64,000 nt of DNA from Thereva unica (taxonomy: Eukaryota; Arthropoda; Insecta; Diptera; Therevidae), in the NCBI GenBank assembly GCA_949987705.1, contig OX465281.1, forward strand, positions 168,592,516-168,656,515, in the 5' to 3' direction. Shown in pieces: positions 20,641 through 30,080 of this stretch; positions within the stretch are counted from its first letter, which is position 1, and the number at the start of each line of letters is the position of its first letter. A model generated the notes under the pieces. It made no database searches, was not told the origin of the DNA, and saw only the letters and a list, made by a program, of their open reading frames with translations. Both the position numbers and the translations under genes were made by a program.

Positions 20641-21471
20641 TTGACCATAGTAAGAAACGCACCATTCATCGAAGAGCTGCCAAGGGGGGGAGGACTGTTA
20701 AACACTGTTATAAATAAGTTACCGCTTGAGCTTCATCTACCGGGATATCAATACTGTGGTCCAGGAACAAAGTTAGCTAAAAGACTAGCCCGCGGTGATC
20801 CTGGCATCAACCCACTAGACGCAGCCTGCAAACAGCATGATATTGCATATCGAGATCATAAGGACTTAAGCGACCGACATATAGCTGACCGTATTTTAGA
20901 AGAAAAAGCCTGGCAACGAGTAACATCTAAAGACGCTAGCTTTGCAGAACGTGCTAACGCGCTATTAGTAACAAACGCCATGAAAGCTAAAATTAAAGTT
21001 GGAATGGGTGTCAAAGCAAAAATTACCTGCTCGAAGAAGAAGAAGAATACGTTACGTCCATCATTCCGCGAAGCTGTACGTAATGCTAGAAAAGTGTTAA
21101 AGCTGAAAAAGCCGAAAGACCTGTTGGAAGCTACTACAATTGCCCTAAGTGCGGCAAAGAATGTTATCAAGGGGAAGAAAAAATCTTACACTACGCCTAG
21201 AGTGATACCAGTACCTAAAGTAGGAGGAGTTTTACCGTTCCTCATTCCACTTTTTGCAGGTCTTTCAGCCGTTGGAGCGCTATCTGGAGGTGCAGCAGGT
21301 ATAGCTAAAGCTGTAAACGCCGCAAGTGTCGCACGTCGGGAGCTGCAGGAAGCGAAACGTCATAATGAGACAATGGAAGCTATAGCGCTAGGAAAACCTG
21401 GACAAGGATTATTTCTAAAGCCATATAGGAAAGGACTGGGACTTTTTCTCAACACCCAACCAAAAAACTAA
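20641..21471 (+). CDS. PLA2-domain virion protein, parvovirus VP1u-like
   Basis: The product is about 276 residues. Residues 34-80 are a phospholipase A2 domain of the parvovirus VP1-unique type: calcium-loop YCGPGTKL, then NPLDAACKQHDIAY with the catalytic His-Asp pair. In parvoviruses this domain breaches the endosomal membrane; a similar entry role here is inferred. A basic middle follows, then a glycine/alanine-rich hydrophobic stretch (GVLPFLIPLFAGLSAVGAL). The domain occurs in insect Polintons and adintoviruses. No ATG is in frame at the start: the nearest, 20637, is in another frame, and a G7 run at 20684-20690 is a likely slip site. The gene may therefore be mildly broken. Confidence 0.85.
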   Translation: MTIVRNAPFIEELPRGGGLLNTVINKLPLELHLPGYQYCGPGTKLAKRLARGDPGINPLDAACKQHDIAYRDHKDLSDRHIADRILEEKAWQRVTSKDASFAERANALLVTNAMKAKIKVGMGVKAKITCSKKKKNTLRPSFREAVRNARKVLKLKKPKDLLEATTIALSAAKNVIKGKKKSYTTPRVIPVPKVGGVLPFLIPLFAGLSAVGALSGGAAGIAKAVNAASVARRELQEAKRHNETMEAIALGKPGQGLFLKPYRKGLGLFLNTQPKN

Positions 21472-21554
21472 TAAAGTCGCTACCCAAAAGAGCACTCAAT
21501 GAAAATGATCTGCGTAAATATGCACAGCATATAGCCCACTTTAGAGGAGTATTT

Positions 21555-21821
21555 ATGCGCGATCAATTACCTAAAAAACCATGGAGAAATGAGAGCGGAA
21601 TTATAAATCTAGATGTTTCATCTGGACCTGGAACGCATTGGGTAGCGTATAAGAAGAATGGAGATATCATAAATTACTTTGATAGTTTTGGAAATCTGCA
21701 GCCACCGCGGGAAGTTGTAAATTATTTGGGAGATGCAGTCACATACAACTATACAGCTCATCAAAATTTCAACTCAGTGATTTGCGGACACTTATGCTTA
21801 GAATTCTTACATAATGTATAA
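21555..21821 (+). CDS. Adenain-type maturation protease (PRO)
   Basis: This is a small cysteine protease of the adenovirus/Ulp1 fold that would process capsid proteins. The catalytic His is in GTHWVAYKK, the acidic partner in NYFDSFG, and the catalytic Cys in SVICGHLCLEFL near the C-terminus. The frame is open upstream to about 21469 without ATG, with family-like residues (RALNENDLRKYA), so the natural protein may be longer or start elsewhere. From 21555 it is 88 residues, shorter than usual. A TATA box for the next gene overlaps its stop codon. Confidence 0.88.
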   Translation: MRDQLPKKPWRNESGIINLDVSSGPGTHWVAYKKNGDIINYFDSFGNLQPPREVVNYLGDAVTYNYTAHQNFNSVICGHLCLEFLHNV

Positions 21822-21826
21822 ATAAA
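21817..21826 (+). promoter_or_regulatory. TATA box of the penton gene
   Basis: TATAAATAAA starts inside the protease stop region and lies about 45-50 bp before the penton ATG at 21868. Confidence 0.55.
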
Positions 21827-21867
21827 GGCCTTCAAGTGCAAACATAGACATTTCATAACAAGTAGCC

Positions 21868-22518
21868 ATGTCGATAACACTCTCTCTTACTGGCAATGCA
21901 TCGGTTCTCACCGCTGAATACTTTCCCCCATTGGAATTAGCTGGAGACTACGTTTGCGGATTAATTGACTTTCAAACATACAATTCTATACCGAATATTG
22001 ATGACAGCAACAACTTAATGCATGTGGGAGATGCGTGTATCGAAATACCTGTTGGATCATGCGAGATTGATGACATAGCAGCTTCAGTACAGCAAAGCTT
22101 AAATAAGAGCAGCAGCAGCAGCAAGGCAACAGTCTTAATAAGGGCAAACAATAATACCTTGAAGAGTGAAATAAAAGCTGTATAACTTCATTTTGATAAA
22201 GAGCGATCTATCGCACCGCTGTTGGGATTTGGGAAACGTGTACTGGAAGCAAATATATTACATACATCAGATCTACCCGTCAATATTATAAAAGTTAATA
22301 CTATAAGGGTTGAATGTAACATCATATCAGGCTCATACATCAACAATAAACAGGTGCATATGCTGCATGAATTTGCCCCAACCGTGGGGCTAGGCTATAA
22401 AATAGTAGAGGCTCCAGCGAATGTGATCTATTTACCGGTGAACGTCAAACGTTCAAAACATCGGAAAACGTTCCCACTAACACAACAGCATACTGTTTAT
22501 TGCTACATGATCGAATAG
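21868..22518 (+). pseudogene. Minor capsid (penton) protein, nonsense-interrupted
   Basis: The N-terminal part MSITLSLTGNASVLTAEYF, then DYVCGLIDFQTYNSIPNI, and the later SGSYINNKQVHMLHEF and GYKIVEAPANVIYLPVN match the single-jelly-roll penton proteins of insect Polintons. A TAA at 22183-22185 interrupts it. The frame resumes in phase without an indel, so it is a pure nonsense change. After NVIYLPVNVK the usual C-terminal end is missing and replaced by unrelated residues, suggesting a deletion junction near 22445. Penton proteins close the capsid vertices. Confidence 0.8.
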
Positions 22519-22563
22519 TGGAATATACACCTCTAACCAACGAAGTCAGGAAAATTGCTTGAA

Positions 22564-23037
22564 ATGGATGCCATTATCATCGATCTTCAAGGATTCAAAT
22601 TACAAAACAATCAATTTATTTTCAAAGAATTGGCCCTTTTAAATTGTGAAAATCAAATGCAGCACTACATATTCCAACCACCATTCCCACATAAACATCT
22701 AACTCGGTCTGAAAAGAAACAAGTTGAGTGGCTGAGACACAATCACCATGGATTCAGATGGGGTGATGGATACATTCCCTACCGCACACTATCTTCAGTT
22801 GGAGATCTGCTGCATGATAAAATAATCTATGTTAAAGGAGCTAAAAAGAAACAATGGATTCAGGAATTATTTGGAGAGGAGCTAACCATATATGATGTAG
22901 AAGAGGAGGGATGCCCCAAACTATCAACAACAACAACAACAAATGGCTTCTTATCCTGCATAATACACGAAGGCCGATGTGCTCTGAAAAATGTTTTTGT
23001 AATAAGGGAATTTTTAAATAAAACAAATTTTTTATAA
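22564..23037 (+). CDS. Conserved Polinton protein of unknown function
   Basis: This 157-residue protein starts MDAIIIDLQGFK. It has a conserved core (IFQPPFPHKHLTRSEKKQVEWL, GFRWGDGYIPY) and a region resembling the end of an exonuclease-like fold (DKIIYVKGAKKKQWIQELFG, then EEEGCPKLS). Similar proteins are frequent in insect genomes near Polinton genes. The IIDLQGF start and the YVKG...W...LFG layout suggest an RNase H-like or DEDD-like fold, which is speculation. In related elements the major capsid gene lies nearby; here there is no room for it. It converges on the polymerase gene. Confidence 0.6.
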   Translation: MDAIIIDLQGFKLQNNQFIFKELALLNCENQMQHYIFQPPFPHKHLTRSEKKQVEWLRHNHHGFRWGDGYIPYRTLSSVGDLLHDKIIYVKGAKKKQWIQELFGEELTIYDVEEEGCPKLSTTTTTNGFLSCIIHEGRCALKNVFVIREFLNKTNFL

Positions 23038-23208
23038 AAAGTTATAATTATTCTTTTATTCATACTATTTACATATTGCACTTGTGTGAATTTTATTCTA
23101 CATCCATGTCTTCTTGCTGCTACTGCTGCTGCACTGAAAAATGTCCCCATGGTAGAGTGTCGATCCCGTTGTCCATAATGCAGCGTTTATCATCCTGTGG
23201 GTTTAAAG

Positions 23209-23452
23209 CAGTGGCGGGCAAACCTACACAGCTAAAGAAATGCATTTGTGTAAAAGCTATCAAAAGCTTTCTAAAGCTTCACACTGTTATCCAGTATATG
23301 AGCACAAAGTCGCTCAAAATACGCTTCCACTCGCATGAAGTCTTAATTGAGACTGATATGCTTTTTTGTGCATATTCGAGTCATTTGACTTCGTATACAT
23401 ATTCAGAGCTTTAAAGCTCATTTGCCCGCGGGCATAGGAATGCCCAGCACTG
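23209..23452. mobile_element. hAT-type MITE inserted in the polymerase gene
   Basis: A 244-bp insertion is flanked by the 8-bp duplication GTTTAAAG (23201-23208 and 23453-23460). Its ends are CAGTGGCGGGCAAA on the left and, inverted, CAGTGCTGGGCATTCC on the right, typical of hAT termini. It interrupts the polymerase shortly before its natural end: the original last residues (an NPQDDKRCIMDNGIDTLPWG-like segment) are still readable on the minus strand at about 23140-23200. Confidence 0.92.
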
Positions 23453-26400
23453 GTTTAAAGCGATCTTTGCTTGGTTTAAAGTGTACACTTTATGACTATA
23501 TGAACGAATGCTTTTTTGCTCAGCTATCTTGCTTTTTGAATTTTGCAAACATTCAATATAGTCGCTAATCTGCAAAGTTTTCGCCACAACGTTCTTCTTT
23601 ACCCCTTTTGCTTTCTTCACTTCATCAACACCATCTATTTCAAGGGAGTACATTTTAGACCTTAAGCCTACAAACAATGTCATTATTCGGCCACTTAATT
23701 CATCTTTCATCAATCCAGGAACTTTTTTATTTGCTTGCGGCATATTAAACTGGTTGGTCATAGGATAATCACTAGTATCAAATTTATCTATGTTTTTCTT
23801 CATAATATCGTATATGTCAACATTTTTTATTTCATATACTAATGAATCCGTATCCATGTACATTATTTTGCATTTATCAGCATCCAACTCTTTTAGCATA
23901 AAGTCATAATGGAATTCGTACAGTGCTATTTTAGAAATATCGAGAATCGCCATACCAATGTATAATGGTTTATCGAATTTAACTACCAGCTTTCGTAATT
24001 CAACTGCTACTAAATTTTCATTGAAAATTGCGCGACTATGGAAATTCGGTGCTGCAATGAGGTTTCTAGCGCCATACCGCCCCTCCCACTTTGTACATAG
24101 TTTTATGTTTGAATATTTTCGCACATTTTCCATAGTTTTTCCGAAAACAGCATTAATTATTTTCTTATATTGGTTCTTCTCGTAGGCATTTTTGGCTTGT
24201 TTCCTTTTATCTGTATTTAAGTCCACATATGGTTTAAGCCATGGTGATTGATCGAACTGCAGAATGCGGTGAATTTTCTTGAGTATTAGTCCATGTGATA
24301 AACATTGTTTTAGGTTGCGGTAATGTATAACATATTTTTCTTTGGTGTGTAAAGTGGTTAAAAGTTTGCCTTGTTTTGATCCTGGTGGTGCTGAATGAGT
24401 GGGGCAAAATGGAAAATCTTTATGCAAATTATGCAGCTCCTGCGGGTATTCAAGATCTACCTCCAACATATAGCCGATCGGTGAATTATCATCAACACTC
24501 ATAACATCAACATTATCAATCCATTTAAAGTTTCCGGTTGGAAGTGATTGCGACATGGCCCATCCATATAAATTATTCACGTCATAGTACATCAGATATT
24601 TAGTTTCTTCATCCGGTTTAAAGTTTTTCATATATTTATTGTTGGCTTCACTATATCTGCAGCAGCATTGGCTAATTCCACCTCGGCAAGATTTTTCAAT
24701 AAATAAAAGCATGTCAACATCCATTATCCTTTCTAAGCGCACTCCCGTGTAATACAGCATCGCTGCCCATGTATATCCAGGCAGTGTGAAGACGTGTGCA
24801 GGGTCAAGTTTGTAAGTCTCCAGTCCCATAGCTCTAAAATTTGTAAAAATATCCGCCAGCAGAAGAACATCTGTTTTTAAATACAAATCTGAATACTCTC
24901 CCAGGCTTTTAATGTTAAATTTTTCCCACACTTTTTGCGCATGTTCATAATCTTTTTCAGTTATCGGCTCATCAATCATTTTATTATAAAAATGCTCCAC
25001 GCTAGGTAAACTATTACACTCCAATTTATCCCAACCATCGATGAAGTCATATGGAAAAACTCCTTTGCGCGTGAGAAGGTTGAAGCTTTCATCATCCAGG
25101 TCTTGCCATTGAGCTTTTGTTAGTTTTAATTTTTCCTTAGGCAGCAGTCCGGCTAGTTTATCCAAAGATTCATCCATAAATCTATAAGAGTCGATGAATC
25201 TCAGCTTGATGGAGCTATTTTCAATGTGTTTGGTAAATGAAATGTACCGCTCTTTGTTCAACGGTAAAAGATCCACTTTTCCTGGTATGGTTAATGCTAT
25301 ATCCTTGATTATGAAATGCGCATCATATCCTGATAAATTGTGGAAAATGACTGGGATGTTGCGACAATCATTATAATTGATGTTGCAGCTGTTGTGTGCA
25401 GGTCCACGATATTTACCTGTGAGGTGGCAATGATCTCTCACTCTAGTTTCGCCAAGCACAAAGGGTTTCTCGCATATATGGCAGCATGGTTGGTTATATT
25501 GTATGCACTTTTCCCGCACTGATAAGGGTACTAGCGGTTTTATATCTTTTATTTTCTCTTCAGCTATATTTGCTATTTCCTGCAACTGCAATGTAAACCA
25601 CTGAAGACACGTTTTTCCACGATTTGATCGGTAAAATGATAAAGAGTCATCGTAGTAGCAGTGAAAATATAATCCAATACTATGAACTTCATGTTCTTGA
25701 ATTTTTCTCGTCTTATCACCATTACTACCACCATCGGTAACAGGTATCAATACCGACTCCAAATCTGCATATACTGTAAATGGCACTGGATTCTTATAAT
25801 TATAATTTTTAAAAGTGATAAATTTCTCTTTGTGAAAAGCAACTTTACAGTCATTCACCTTTTCACACTCAGACACATGCGCTGCGAGCATTTCTTCAGT
25901 ATAAAAATAAAATAAACATCTATCGCAGATATATTTTTTATGTTTATTTTTAGAAACCTGGCTACACACCAAACGCGACAAGTCTTTAATCCAACAGAAG
26001 TGATAAACAATATCACTATCACCGTCACTATCATCACCATCCTCACTGCCGTCATAATTTGACTTTATCATTAGCAGGTTGATGTGTTTATCCAATTTCT
26101 TCTTCGTTAAGTAAGCTGGAACAGTCGTGTATTCATTTGTCTTTTCCTTTTCCAGTATGAAAACATTAATCGATAATCCATTGTTTGCTTCAAATATTCT
26201 TATTTGATTCAGTGTAACTGGAAGAGTGATACCGCTCAAGTTTAGCACATTGTTGTAGTGCGGGTACTTTGATGTTCTATATGCATGATCCCTACGCTCT
26301 ACTGGATACAAAGCTGAGACCACTGCCCACGCAAAGCATGCATTATCATTATTCCTCACATTTACACATGCATGCTTTGCTGCGATGCTTTGCGGCAATT

Positions 26401-27106
26401 TTATATAGGATGATCCTCTTAATGGCTCGTATTTGTTTATGTGCACCATTAAATTCACTATGGTATGTAAAGCCCAGCCGCTATCTTTCTCTTGGAACTC
26501 CTCAACCTGGGTCAATAGATCATCCTGCACGTTTTTCAAAAACCACTGTTCCAGATGATCGGTGCTCCCAATGGGCGTAGTTTTGGTGTGAAAGTATTTT
26601 ATATCACTTATCACATCACCATCATTGACACCATGCTTAACATACTCGCAGCTTAAAGTCGTTGATGTCTTGACGAAATTATGCTTCTTTAAAATGTTCT
26701 TAACGCGCCGCTCAAACAAAGCATAACCATCCTTTAAAAATTGCTTCACTTCGATGTGCTTTATATTAATGATGGCGCCTGTCCTGATTCGTGATGCAAA
26801 CGCATTATGCAGCTCTTCCCAGCGTACACGAGCACTTCTTTTTTCAGTTCTTCCTCCTTCCTGCACACCTGCTCCATGGTGGCTGCTGCCAGCTTTCAAC
26901 AATACTTGTAAGCCTCTTAGTTGCGCAATACAATTTTGATAGTGTTGTTTGGTCCCAATCTGCTTTTCGGCCCTGCATGCTGCTTTTATTTTTTTAATGA
27001 ATAAACCACACACTTTGGTAATAATTACACTTTGCACAGCGTCTCTGTCCCTTAAGCAATCTGCTGCTTGCTTTTTTAGTCCACTCATAATGCTGCGTGT
27101 ATCCAT
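23411..27106 (-). CDS. Protein-primed family B DNA polymerase (pPolB)
   Basis: The frame is open from 27139; the ATG at 27106 (MDTRSIMSG) is the likelier start, giving about 1231 residues. Numbering from 27139: a conserved N-terminal domain (ACVNVRNNDNACFAWAVVSAL, about 257-277), a Cys/His finger (405-425), exonuclease motifs YADLES (457-462), FHNLSGYD (599-606) and YLKTD (753-757), and an endonuclease VII-like CxxC...HCHLTGKYRG...HNSCN insert (553-587). Polymerase motifs A (YYDVNNLYG, about 851-859), B (NAVFGK, about 996-1001) and C (YMDTDS, 1094-1099) are all intact. It would copy the element from a protein primer at the terminal repeats. The last codons are replaced by the hAT MITE. Confidence 0.95.
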   Translation of the reverse strand: MDTRSIMSGLKKQAADCLRDRDAVQSVIITKVCGLFIKKIKAACRAEKQIGTKQHYQNCIAQLRGLQVLLKAGSSHHGAGVQEGGRTEKRSARVRWEELHNAFASRIRTGAIINIKHIEVKQFLKDGYALFERRVKNILKKHNFVKTSTTLSCEYVKHGVNDGDVISDIKYFHTKTTPIGSTDHLEQWFLKNVQDDLLTQVEEFQEKDSGWALHTIVNLMVHINKYEPLRGSSYIKLPQSIAAKHACVNVRNNDNACFAWAVVSALYPVERRDHAYRTSKYPHYNNVLNLSGITLPVTLNQIRIFEANNGLSINVFILEKEKTNEYTTVPAYLTKKKLDKHINLLMIKSNYDGSEDGDDSDGDSDIVYHFCWIKDLSRLVCSQVSKNKHKKYICDRCLFYFYTEEMLAAHVSECEKVNDCKVAFHKEKFITFKNYNYKNPVPFTVYADLESVLIPVTDGGSNGDKTRKIQEHEVHSIGLYFHCYYDDSLSFYRSNRGKTCLQWFTLQLQEIANIAEEKIKDIKPLVPLSVREKCIQYNQPCCHICEKPFVLGETRVRDHCHLTGKYRGPAHNSCNINYNDCRNIPVIFHNLSGYDAHFIIKDIALTIPGKVDLLPLNKERYISFTKHIENSSIKLRFIDSYRFMDESLDKLAGLLPKEKLKLTKAQWQDLDDESFNLLTRKGVFPYDFIDGWDKLECNSLPSVEHFYNKMIDEPITEKDYEHAQKVWEKFNIKSLGEYSDLYLKTDVLLLADIFTNFRAMGLETYKLDPAHVFTLPGYTWAAMLYYTGVRLERIMDVDMLLFIEKSCRGGISQCCCRYSEANNKYMKNFKPDEETKYLMYYDVNNLYGWAMSQSLPTGNFKWIDNVDVMSVDDNSPIGYMLEVDLEYPQELHNLHKDFPFCPTHSAPPGSKQGKLLTTLHTKEKYVIHYRNLKQCLSHGLILKKIHRILQFDQSPWLKPYVDLNTDKRKQAKNAYEKNQYKKIINAVFGKTMENVRKYSNIKLCTKWEGRYGARNLIAAPNFHSRAIFNENLVAVELRKLVVKFDKPLYIGMAILDISKIALYEFHYDFMLKELDADKCKIMYMDTDSLVYEIKNVDIYDIMKKNIDKFDTSDYPMTNQFNMPQANKKVPGLMKDELSGRIMTLFVGLRSKMYSLEIDGVDEVKKAKGVKKNVVAKTLQISDYIECLQNSKSKIAEQKSIRSYSHKVYTLNQAKIALNQCWAFLCPRANEL

Positions 27107-27284
27107 TTTAAAAGTTATAATAATTAATAACAAAAACAAAACTTTTCACTTAGCACTTGTTAAATTGGTTGGATGCTCACTGTTAAAATCACCAGTATTA
27201 GCAGGAGTCGTAATTAATAACACTTTACTAGTTAACTCGCGGGATGCTCGTTGTAAACTGTGAAAATACTACTGCTACTGCTTC

Positions 27285-27294
27285 TTTTATAATA
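27285..27294 (-). promoter_or_regulatory. Possible TATA box of the polymerase gene
   Basis: The minus strand reads TATTATAAAA about 180 bp before the preferred ATG, longer than the 35-80 bp seen at other genes in this element. Confidence 0.35.
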
Positions 27295-27349
27295 CCCGCA
27301 ATTGCACAACATGAACAAGTTCGATCATGCAAATCTGCCTATGTAGCAA

Positions 27350-27790
27350 ATTCCTGACCCTAAGTGTTGTTTACATAGGTGCATGGAACTCATGGACAAG
27401 TACAAAATTTACCAACTTCCGGTATCCGGCTGTCTTAGATGGAATTGCATCACCATAGTCACAGACAGGCAAATCCCTACCCCTTCCCCCCAAAAGTTGT
27501 TTACACAGGTGCATGGAATTCAATTCAATTTACCAACTTCCGGTCTATAGCTTTCTCACGCAGGCGCAAAAACTGCTGACGTAGCGAATTCCTAGAACCC
27601 CAAAAGTTGTTTACACAGGTGCATGGAATTCAATTTACCAACTTCCGGTCTCCAGCTTTCTTACGCAGGTGCAAAAACTGCTGACGTGGCAAATTCCTTA
27701 ACCCCCAAAAGTTGTTTACACAGGTGCATCCCTGTACTTGGACTTCAACTTCCGCCCCAAAGTTGTTTAGACAGGTGCATCTATGTGCTG
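27350..27790. repeat. About 110-bp direct repeats between polymerase and small gene
   Basis: The word AGTTGTTTACACAGGTGCAT recurs with variation near 27362, 27492, 27605, 27711 and 27761, followed by a partly shared CCAACTTCCGGT segment. The repeats lie between two divergently transcribed genes and may hold upstream promoter elements. Confidence 0.8.
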
Positions 27791-27831
27791 CGGACTCATG
27801 GACAAGTTCAATCATGTTTCTAGATTTAGGG

Positions 27832-27839
27832 TATATAAT
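27832..27839 (+). promoter_or_regulatory. TATA box of the small gene at 27912
   Basis: TATATAAT lies about 75 bp before the ATG, downstream of the direct repeats. Confidence 0.5.
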
Positions 27840-27911
27840 GAGAACTGTGAAGGAGAACGCTAGCAGTTCAACCCCAACCACCTGGAGATCAACAGCATCA
27901 GCCCCAGAAAC

Positions 27912-28286
27912 ATGGATACAGCAACAGAACTCAAAAGCTTGGAATACTCACCATACTTAAGGATGTCCGACATGGAGTTTGGAACCCCATATAAAATAAA
28001 ATCTGCAAGCAGGCTTGAAACAGTGTATGGTGTTCGGATTCATCTCGAGTTAAAGGAGCATCAGCTTTTGCTACCAGCCAGGTACAGTTCACTTTCTGAT
28101 GCAGCCTTACAAGACATCAACAACAAAGGAAATTTCCACGTAATCAATTCTGGACCGCAGGGGAAGACATTTATTTTCAAGTTTGTACAAATTGATGCCA
28201 TTCCAGTTAATTATAGTTTTTATACCGATAATTCAAGTGAAATCCCTAATTTTTACAATCCTAACAACAACAACAAAAAGAAGTGA
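27912..28286 (+). CDS. Small conserved Polinton protein, OB-fold-like guess
   Basis: This 124-residue protein has a conserved middle: FGTPYKIKSASRLETVYG, VRIHLELKEHQLLLPARYSSL and a closing GPQGKTFIFKF. It ends in asparagine and lysine repeats. Proteins of this type recur in insect Polintons. The alternating beta-strand pattern and small size suggest an OB-fold single-strand DNA-binding protein working with the polymerase, but that is inference. It is transcribed away from the polymerase from its own TATA box. Confidence 0.55.
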   Translation: MDTATELKSLEYSPYLRMSDMEFGTPYKIKSASRLETVYGVRIHLELKEHQLLLPARYSSLSDAALQDINNKGNFHVINSGPQGKTFIFKFVQIDAIPVNYSFYTDNSSEIPNFYNPNNNNKKK

Positions 28287-29293
28287 AGTGTCTTGAATAA
28301 ACAAATAATTGTACGATTTATCAGAATAAAACAAAATAATATGTGTTCTAATTAATAGGTTTTTTATTTGTAGCTATTACAACAACAACAATTCTTTTTA
28401 ATACCCTAACTTTATTAAATATTTCAGAAGTTTGCTCTGCGTTTAATTTTTTTCTTTTCAGTACTAACTTGCTGATTACATTCACTGATGCACTTTGTTT
28501 ATCTCAATAAACGTTCGCAGCATGAGAAGACTGAAATTTTCACATCTTTGCTTGATAAGGAATCTGATGTTTTCTTATTTAACCGTTATTAAAATTTACT
28601 CATTGGGTACAATTAGCACTTAAGGTGATCAGTTTAAATAATAGAATTTATCCAATACGTTCAAGATTGAATAATTAAGGCATAAGTTAGCTGATAATGG
28701 GAATCTTCATTGTTTTTAGTATGTGACCGAGTATTTTTTGCGGCAGCTTTTTGCCACTTCTTAGTGTGTGTAATATTTGTGGTTTGTGAAAGGTATTTTA
28801 CCTTAAATTTATTGTTTAAAAATATAATATATCCAGCATCACAAGTCTGATGAAAATGGGAGCCTTCGCTGCATTGTTGATGCTTATGGGAAATATCTTT
28901 TTCATCTTTTTGACCACTTAGCAATTTTCAAGTTGCGGTTGTTATAATATTGCGACTTGAGGTGAGTATTCTCATTAAAAATTCTTTGGAAGATAATAAT
29001 AATAATAATAATAATAATATATCATGGCATATGGTTGCAATCCAGATCATAGCTTACAGATATCGCACCGGGTTGTTGTCGAGAATAATATATAGCCATC
29101 TCAGCTAAAGCTTAATTTAATTCTTAGTGTTACTTGAAAGTCCAGTTCTTCACTGAATTATATGTATATTTTTGCTCCAGAATCAAAGCTCATTCCAAAG
29201 CACCAGAATTAATACTACAGAAAACATCTCGAAACCAAAGCTCTCAATCCCCCACACACAGCTTAGTTTAATTCCACTCACAGAGAAATTTAT
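28287..29293. other. Polinton right non-coding region
   Basis: About 1 kb separates the last gene from the right terminal repeat. It has an (AAT)n microsatellite at about 28989-29018 and no supported ORF. Confidence 0.6.
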
Positions 29294-30080
29294 CCAAAGG
29301 TTCCCCAAGAGCTTCTTTAATTCTTAGTTCAACTAGCTTCTCACAGCTGGCGCTCACATCTCGCACCAACTTCCCACCCCATGCCGGTTCTGGACCACGC
29401 AAAGATACATCCAGAGCCTTCCATCACATCCCCAAATCCCATGCCAGCTCTGGGCCATATCCCATGCCATTTCTGCGCCACCTTCAATTCCCATGCCTGC
29501 TCTGGGCCAAATCCCATGCCCGTTCTGCGCCACCCTATCCAAGAAACATACATCCAGAGCTTTAAGTCACACCTCAAATCCCATGCCAGCTCTGGACCAA
29601 ATAAACACCGAAATTCAACTAGCTTCCCACAGGTGGCACCCAACAACACAGCTTTCAAATCCCACGCCGGCCACACGCCAAATCCCATGCCCACTCTGGG
29701 CCACCCCATCCAAGACGCACACCCAAAACACCTCACACACCTACATGCAGAGCTTTCACCCATCTCCACCCACCAACTCCAAGCCACCCCATCCAAGACA
29801 CCCAACCTCCATAAACAGCTTTCAAACCACCTTACCCAAGACCCAAACCCAAAAACATCTCGTACACGTACATAAAGAGCTTTCACCCATCTCCACACAC
29901 CAACTCTAAGCCACCTTCACACCTCATACCCATACATGAAGAGCTTTCAAGCCACCTTATCCAAGACACAAACCTAAAACACCTCGTACACGTACATAAA
30001 GAGCTTTCAGACCCCCCCAAATCCTATGTCACTACGAAGCCACCTAGGAGGTGGCGCAGAAGTGACATAGCTCTACTACT
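29294..30080 (-). repeat. Polinton right terminal inverted repeat
   Basis: This is the reverse complement of 14909-15695 with a few substitutions, and it ends GCTCTACTACT. The long open frames in it and in its partner are repeat by-products: they encode the same low-complexity residues at both ends. Confidence 0.95.

Larger units (their letters stand above)
14909..30080. mobile_element. Polinton/Maverick (adintovirus-like) element, 15.2 kb
   Basis: The element is bounded by 787-bp terminal inverted repeats that start AG and end CT, and by TTGTTA duplications. Its genes are the Polinton core set: retroviral-type integrase, packaging ATPase, adenain-type protease, penton (minor capsid), protein-primed family B polymerase, plus a PLA2-domain protein, a collagen-like fibre protein and small conserved proteins. 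Such elements replicate by self-synthesis and are believed to have a virus stage. This copy is defective: the ATPase and penton are broken, the polymerase C-terminus is interrupted, and no double-jelly-roll major capsid gene was found. Confidence 0.96.

Noticed and set aside
20641..21471. Venom-type secreted phospholipase toxin
   Set aside because: There is no signal peptide or disulfide pattern; the YxGxG and HDxxY arrangement and the context are viral.
21555..21821. Host SUMO protease gene
   Set aside because: Motifs, tiny size and neighbours fit the Polinton maturation protease.
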